This document shows, one piece after another, positions 6,832-9,596 of a DNA stretch of 9,596 bases. Under the pieces are notes generated by a model, which was not told where the DNA came from, did no database searches, and was given only the letters and a program-made list of their open reading frames with translations. The DNA is from JAJPJX01 sp964568355 (lineage in GTDB: Bacteria; Acidobacteriota; Terriglobia; Bryobacterales; Bryobacteraceae). Position 1 is the stretch's first letter; every line of letters begins with the position of its first letter. The stretch lies in assembly GCA_964568355.1 (NCBI GenBank), contig CAZMRK010000112.1:1-9596 (forward strand), given 5' to 3'. The position numbers were made by a program, and so were the translations under genes.

Positions 6832-7106
6832 GGAGCTGCCCTCTTGACCTCGAGAGAGTCGACAATCGCCACAATGGTGGTATCCGTCGGGACTTCGCGC
6901 GGCAGAAACGGAAAGCTGGATTCCTTCCCCCGGCACCAGTAGACCAACTCGCCCGCGCCCGCACCCGTGCAATCCGTGCAAACCAGGCGTCTTCCGGTAG
7001 GTTTCAGTTCGGGAGTCAGCGGCTGCACGATCAACAGCCGCTGGCCCTCCAATCCCGGATGCTTCGCCGTAGACCACACGCAGCCGATGACACGCCCCAG
7101 GTACAT
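6825..7106 (-). CDS. BMC-P vertex protein 2, cysteine-rich (EutN/CcmL family)
   Basis: A 93-residue pentameric shell protein. It starts MYLGRVIGCVWSTAKH, matching the other two vertex proteins, and ends with the family strand TTIVAIVDSLEV. The middle is divergent: CTDCTGAGAGELVYWCRGKE (43-62) replaces the usual VDxVxAG...GSSAR region. It has five cysteines (9, 43, 46, 58, 93) against one in vertex protein 1 and none in vertex protein 3. The frame extends to 7136, but that start would add ten residues and overlap vertex gene 1; the ATG at 7106, one nucleotide after the upstream stop codon, gives the family length. I infer a specialised vertex, for example with a different pore or a redox/metal site; nothing here proves it. 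Confidence 0.9.
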   Translation of the reverse strand: MYLGRVIGCVWSTAKHPGLEGQRLLIVQPLTPELKPTGRRLVCTDCTGAGAGELVYWCRGKESSFPFLPREVPTDTTIVAIVDSLEVKRAAPC

Positions 7107-7107
7107 A

Positions 7108-7377
7108 TCAGGTTTCCAGGCGGACATCGTCGACAATTCCGATGACCGCCATGTCTACGGGGGTATCTTTGCAGCCTTGGGCCATGCGCGCGGAACTGCC
7201 CGAAACCGCAATTACCGTCTCCTTGTATCCGGCGCTCACCGTGTCGACGGCGACCACATAGCCGGCTTCGTCCTTGCCCTCCGGCGAAATCGGTTTCAGG
7301 ATCAGGAGCGTTTTGCCTTCCAGGCGAGGGTCCTTCCGTGTCGCAACCACGGTGCCCACCACGCGGGCCAGAATCAT
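7108..7377 (-). CDS. BMC-P vertex protein 1 (EutN/CcmL family)
   Basis: An 89-residue pentameric shell protein, the most canonical of the three. It has the opening strand MILARVVGTVVATRKDPRLE, the VVAVDTVSAGYKETVIAV core, the GSSAR loop (60-64) and the closing VDMAVIGIVDDVRLE. In the family, five subunits form the vertex of the protein shell that encloses an aldehyde-producing pathway. It begins 4 nt after the BMC-H stop codon and ends one nucleotide before vertex gene 2, so it is clearly co-transcribed. The ribosome-binding site is weak, so coupling to the upstream BMC-H gene is likely. Confidence 0.93.
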   Translation of the reverse strand: MILARVVGTVVATRKDPRLEGKTLLILKPISPEGKDEAGYVVAVDTVSAGYKETVIAVSGSSARMAQGCKDTPVDMAVIGIVDDVRLET

Positions 7378-7381
7378 GGGA

Positions 7382-7672
7382 TTACTTGCCGGAGTTGGTC
7401 TTGCCGATCGGCAAGATGTCCTCGAGGCTCTGGTGCGGACGCGGGATCACGTGCACCGCGATCAGTTCGCCTACGCGGCGCGCCGCAGCGGCGCCGGCAT
7501 CGGTCGCCGCGCGCACGGCGGCCACGTCACCCCGAACCATGGCGGTGACATAGCCGGACCCGATCTTCTCCCATCCCACCAGCGATACCTTGGCGGCTTT
7601 GACCATCGCGTCGCACGCTTCAATCATGGCCACCAGGCCACGCGTCTCGATCATTCCTAACGCTTCACCCAT
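7382..7672 (-). CDS. BMC-H hexameric shell protein (PduA/EutM/CcmK type)
   Basis: A 96-residue single-BMC-domain protein that forms the hexagonal facets of a microcompartment. Typical motifs are EALGMIETRGLVAMIEACDA at the N-terminus, the pore segment WEKIGSGYVTAMVRGDVAAV (34-53) with pore loop Gly38-Ser39-Gly40 as in metabolosome shells, and the closing RVGELIAVHVIPRPH. The short polar tail SLEDILPIGKTNSGK is usual. The start is supported by TGGAGAG before the ATG. It is the only hexameric shell gene in the window and no BMC-T is seen. It is separated from the aldolase by 42 nt carrying a GC-rich hairpin, and is followed by three vertex genes. Confidence 0.95.
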   Translation of the reverse strand: MGEALGMIETRGLVAMIEACDAMVKAAKVSLVGWEKIGSGYVTAMVRGDVAAVRAATDAGAAAARRVGELIAVHVIPRPHQSLEDILPIGKTNSGK

Positions 7673-7688
7673 CTATTCTCTCCAGGCC

Positions 7689-7710
7689 GGCGCCCGCTCC
7701 GAGCGGCGCC
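7689..7710 (-). promoter_or_regulatory. Intercistronic GC-rich hairpin between aldolase and BMC-H
   Basis: GGCGCCCGCT (7689-7698) and AGCGGCGCC (7702-7710) pair over 9 bp with one bulge and a CCG loop. The stem ends about 5 nt before the BMC-H ribosome-binding site on the minus strand. There is no T-run, so it is not a classic terminator. It may be a processing or stability element, or may reduce read-through; either would set the ratio of shell protein to enzyme. Confidence 0.5.
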
Positions 7711-7714
7711 CGCA

Positions 7715-8494
7715 TCACACAATTCCTCTGGCGCGCAATACCTCGTCCACCAGCCCGACGAGTTCATCGCGCGTGACATAAAACCGTTCCTGATCCCCCG
7801 CGAGATCCTCGGCCACCACCGGGCAACCCGGCACGCCGCCCGAACGCGCCTTCACCCCGTACCGGGTGCGCGCATCCAGCAGCTTATCCACTTCTACCTT
7901 GGGCAGCACTTTGGCGCCGCCGAGCAACTCCGCCACCAACGCGATGCGGGCGAAATGCTCCATGGTCTCCATGCGGAAGAACGCCTTATAGACGTCCTCG
8001 CCGTAGCATACCGCGCCATGATTGCCCATCAGGATGGCATCGTACTTGGGGATGTAGGGCAGCATCGGCTCGGTCAGCTCCGGTGTGCCGGGCAGACCGT
8101 AGTCAGCCAGCGGTACACAACCCAGACCGATAATCACCTCCGGCAGCAGAGCGAGGTTCAACGGCTTACCCGCAGCCGCGAAGCCTGTCGCCACCGGAGG
8201 ATGAGCATGCACCACCGCCCGGATATCCGGGCGCATCTCGTAGATCTTCAAGTGCATAGCGATCTCCGAAGTGCGCTCTTTGCGTCCCTGGATCTTATTT
8301 CCCTGATAATCACAGATGATCAGATCGTCGGGATGCATCATCCCTTTGCTGACCCCAGTGGGAGTAGCCAGTAGCCGATCCTGGTCCAGGCGTATCGTGA
8401 TGTTGCCGTCATTGGCGGCAACCCACCCTTTCTGATAGACGAGTCGGCCGATTTCCACAATATCCTGCCGATACTCGCGTTCCGTCTTCGACAT
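7715..8494 (-). CDS. Class II aldolase (L-fuculose/L-rhamnulose phosphate aldolase type), probable microcompartment cargo
   Basis: A 259-residue zinc-dependent aldolase/adducin-family enzyme. Motifs in order are VAANDGNITIRL (25-36), the phosphate-binding TPTGVSKG region (44-51), TSEIAMH with Glu77, VVHAHPP with His96 and His98, and MGNHGAV with His159. Glu77 and the three His match the catalytic Glu and zinc ligands of FucA. The expected reaction splits a sugar 1-phosphate into dihydroxyacetone phosphate and an aldehyde such as L-lactaldehyde; the exact sugar is inferred from known PVM-type microcompartments. It is longer than typical FucA (about 215 residues): after about 205 comes a Gly/Pro-rich linker (SGGVPGCP) and a final amphipathic helix (TRDELVGLVDEVLRARGIV, 241-259) resembling an encapsulation peptide. 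It is first in the five-gene BMC operon and has its own extended -10 box. Confidence 0.93.
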   Translation of the reverse strand: MSKTEREYRQDIVEIGRLVYQKGWVAANDGNITIRLDQDRLLATPTGVSKGMMHPDDLIICDYQGNKIQGRKERTSEIAMHLKIYEMRPDIRAVVHAHPPVATGFAAAGKPLNLALLPEVIIGLGCVPLADYGLPGTPELTEPMLPYIPKYDAILMGNHGAVCYGEDVYKAFFRMETMEHFARIALVAELLGGAKVLPKVEVDKLLDARTRYGVKARSGGVPGCPVVAEDLAGDQERFYVTRDELVGLVDEVLRARGIV

Positions 8495-8506
8495 GCGGGA
8501 TAACCG

Positions 8507-8515
8507 ATTGTAGCA
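8507..8515 (-). promoter_or_regulatory. Extended -10 of the microcompartment operon
   Basis: On the minus strand TGC-TACAAT (8515-8507) is a strong extended -10 box, five of six matches to TATAAT, ending 12 nt before the aldolase ATG. No good -35 is seen at 16-18 bp. The resulting leader would be about 5 nt, too short for a Shine-Dalgarno site. It lies in the 60-bp spacer shared with the rhomboid gene. Confidence 0.5.
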
Positions 8516-8538
8516 AACTGCGCCGAAGCAGTCTGAAA

Positions 8539-8547
8539 TGAGACAAT
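8539..8547 (+). promoter_or_regulatory. Extended -10-like box of the rhomboid gene
   Basis: TGA-GACAAT (8539-8547) ends 7 nt before the rhomboid ATG, so transcription would start at or next to the start codon. The hexamer matches TATAAT at four positions and no clear -35 is visible. There is no Shine-Dalgarno sequence; the preceding bases are A-rich (AACAAAA). Confidence 0.4.
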
Positions 8548-8554
8548 AACAAAA

Positions 8555-9388
8555 ATGGATTCACGCCGGATGTGCCCGAATTGCCGGGCCTTCATCACCA
8601 CCAGCGATCGTGTCTGCCCTTACTGTCATGAGGCAGTGGCCCCCCGCGCCGTCGAAGCCCGCGAGGGCGGGGCTGTTCTGGGCGGCTTCATTCCCCAGGC
8701 GCGCTTCACCACCTCCATGATCCTGCTGGTCAATTTCGGGTTGTTCGCCGCCACGGTCCTCTACAGCATGCGCTCCGGCAACTCCGACGCGTTCCTGAAC
8801 CTGGATCCCCGCACCCTCTTCGATTTCGGCGCCAAGTATCGCCCCGCCATCGTTCTGGGTCAATGGTGGCGCCTGATCACCGCCGGATTCCTGCACGGCG
8901 GCCTCATGCACATCCTCATGAACTCCTGGGCCCTGTTCGATCTGGGAGCGGAAGTGGAAGAGGCTTACGGCGCTCATCGCCTGATCGTTTTTTATTTTCT
9001 TTCCTCGGTCTTCGGCTTTTTCGCCAGTACCCTCTGGAGTCCGGTCCTCTCGATGGGCGCCTCGGCCGGCATCTTCGGCCTGATCGGCGCCATGATCGCC
9101 ATCGGCGTGCGCCACAAGAGCGCCCTCGGCTCCGCGATTCGCGGCCTCTACCTGCGCTGGGCCATCTACGGCCTGCTGTTCGGGCTGCTGCCGTTCTTCC
9201 AGGTGGATAATGCCGCCCACATCGGCGGTCTGGCAGCCGGCTATGGCGTCGCTTACGTGGCCGGAACTCCCCGCTTTGAAAGCCGCGGCAGCGAGCGCGT
9301 CTGGCGCGTGGCCGCCTACATTTGCCTGTTCCTGACCGCGGTCAGCTTCCTGCAAATGTATTTGTGGTTCGCCAGCTCGGCACAATAG
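8555..9388 (+). CDS. Rhomboid-family intramembrane serine protease with N-terminal zinc ribbon
   Basis: A 277-residue membrane protease. The N-terminus carries a small zinc ribbon, CPNC (7-10) and CPYC (21-24), in the cytoplasm. The rhomboid core follows: GQWWRLITAGFLHGGLMHIL (102-121) with His114, His119 and Asn123 lining the active site, SMGASAGIFGLIGAM with catalytic Ser170, and NAAHIGGLAAGY with catalytic His222, giving the Ser-His dyad. About six or seven hydrophobic segments are visible, including one near 53-70 and one at the C-terminus (about 252-272). It would cut single-pass membrane proteins; substrates are unknown. It is divergent from the aldolase operon with 60 bp between starts, which need not imply a shared role. 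All key residues are present. Confidence 0.93.
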   Translation: MDSRRMCPNCRAFITTSDRVCPYCHEAVAPRAVEAREGGAVLGGFIPQARFTTSMILLVNFGLFAATVLYSMRSGNSDAFLNLDPRTLFDFGAKYRPAIVLGQWWRLITAGFLHGGLMHILMNSWALFDLGAEVEEAYGAHRLIVFYFLSSVFGFFASTLWSPVLSMGASAGIFGLIGAMIAIGVRHKSALGSAIRGLYLRWAIYGLLFGLLPFFQVDNAAHIGGLAAGYGVAYVAGTPRFESRGSERVWRVAAYICLFLTAVSFLQMYLWFASSAQ

Positions 9389-9417
9389 AATGGTCCAAAA
9401 ACAAGATCAAGCAGACT

Positions 9418-9467
9418 AGGGAGTCCGCTCCCTGACGGTCGCGGTTCAGCGGCGGAACGGAACCGCG
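9418..9467. terminator. Two adjacent hairpins between convergent genes
   Basis: AGGGAG (9418-9423) and CTCCCT (9428-9433) form a perfect 6-bp stem with a TCCG tetraloop. Next, CGCGGTTC (9440-9447) and GAACCGCG (9460-9467) form an 8-bp stem with a 12-nt loop. They sit between the convergent rhomboid and PfpI-like genes, where a two-way terminator is expected. Neither has a T-run, so intrinsic termination is uncertain. No gene is visible in 9389-9492. Confidence 0.4.
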
Positions 9468-9492
9468 CGCGACAGCAAGCGGATGAATCGAA

Positions 9493-9596
9493 TCAGCGCA
9501 GGGCGGGCACGGCCGTCAACACGCTGATCGCCGCGCGGCAAAATGCCGGCAGGTCATCCGGCTTGCGTGACGTCACCAGGTTTCCGTCCACCACCA
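9493..9596 (-). CDS. PfpI/DJ-1-family protein (type 1 glutamine amidotransferase-like), C-terminal end only
   Basis: Minus-strand translation from the window edge to TGA at 9495-9493 gives VVDGNLVTSRKPDDLPAFCR, then AAISVLTAVPALR and the stop codon. The DGNLVTSRxPxDLPAF segment is the hallmark C-terminus of PfpI/YhbO-type members of the DJ-1 superfamily, which are often linked to stress resistance and to protease or deglycase activity. The nucleophile-elbow cysteine and the rest of the protein lie outside the window, so activity cannot be judged. It converges on the rhomboid gene with about 100 bp between stop codons. Confidence 0.85.
   Translation of the reverse strand, partial: VVDGNLVTSRKPDDLPAFCRAAISVLTAVPALR

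Noticed and set aside
6832..7077. Upstream extension of the BMC-P3 reading frame
   Set aside because: The extension lies inside BMC-P2 in another frame; the start at 6831 aligns with both sister proteins and has a ribosome-binding site.
8561..9385. Minus-strand open frame (274 residues) opposite the rhomboid gene
   Set aside because: Low-complexity Gly/Ala/Glu/Asp-rich sequence without a domain; the plus strand encodes a complete rhomboid with all catalytic residues.

Overview
The window is GC-rich bacterial chromosome, with no tRNA, rRNA, CRISPR array or insertion sequence that I can see. The gene mix suggests a member of the Acidobacteriota, perhaps near Solibacter/Bryobacterales: an ECF sigma factor beside a zinc-finger anti-sigma-like gene, a TPR-CHAT protein, a Tat-exported Gfo/Idh oxidoreductase, and a microcompartment locus of the kind described in Planctomycetes/Verrucomicrobia and some Acidobacteria. 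This placement is inference from gene content; no marker gene is present.

Left part (1-3223, minus strand): one apparent operon, read right to left. It starts with a promoter and a perfect 16-bp inverted repeat, then encodes a TPR-CHAT caspase-like protein with a lipoprotein-type signal, then an ECF sigma factor whose ribosome-binding site overlaps the CHAT stop codon, then a short zinc-finger (zf-HC2) protein cut by the window edge. This looks like a signalling module that couples a protease-fold sensor to transcription.

Middle (3467-6615): a Tat-signal Gfo/Idh/MocA oxidoreductase (minus) and a secreted NodB-type polysaccharide deacetylase-like protein (plus) diverge from a 31-bp spacer holding two opposed -10-like boxes. 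A four-helix membrane protein follows on the plus strand.

Right part (6550-8494, minus strand): a compact five-gene bacterial microcompartment (BMC) operon. Its order is class II aldolase with a C-terminal helix resembling an encapsulation peptide, one hexameric shell protein (BMC-H), and three different pentameric vertex proteins (BMC-P). The aldolase probably makes an aldehyde inside the shell; a PVM-like fucose/rhamnose route giving lactaldehyde is the best-known precedent. No aldehyde dehydrogenase, phosphotransacylase or kinase lies in the window. A zinc-ribbon rhomboid protease diverges from the aldolase, and the right edge holds the end of a PfpI/DJ-1-family gene on the minus strand.

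A recurring theme is promoter layout. Five transcription-unit-leading genes have an extended -10-like box only 7-12 nt before the ATG and no Shine-Dalgarno sequence, which suggests leaderless or very short-leader mRNAs. Several operon-internal genes have clear Shine-Dalgarno motifs.
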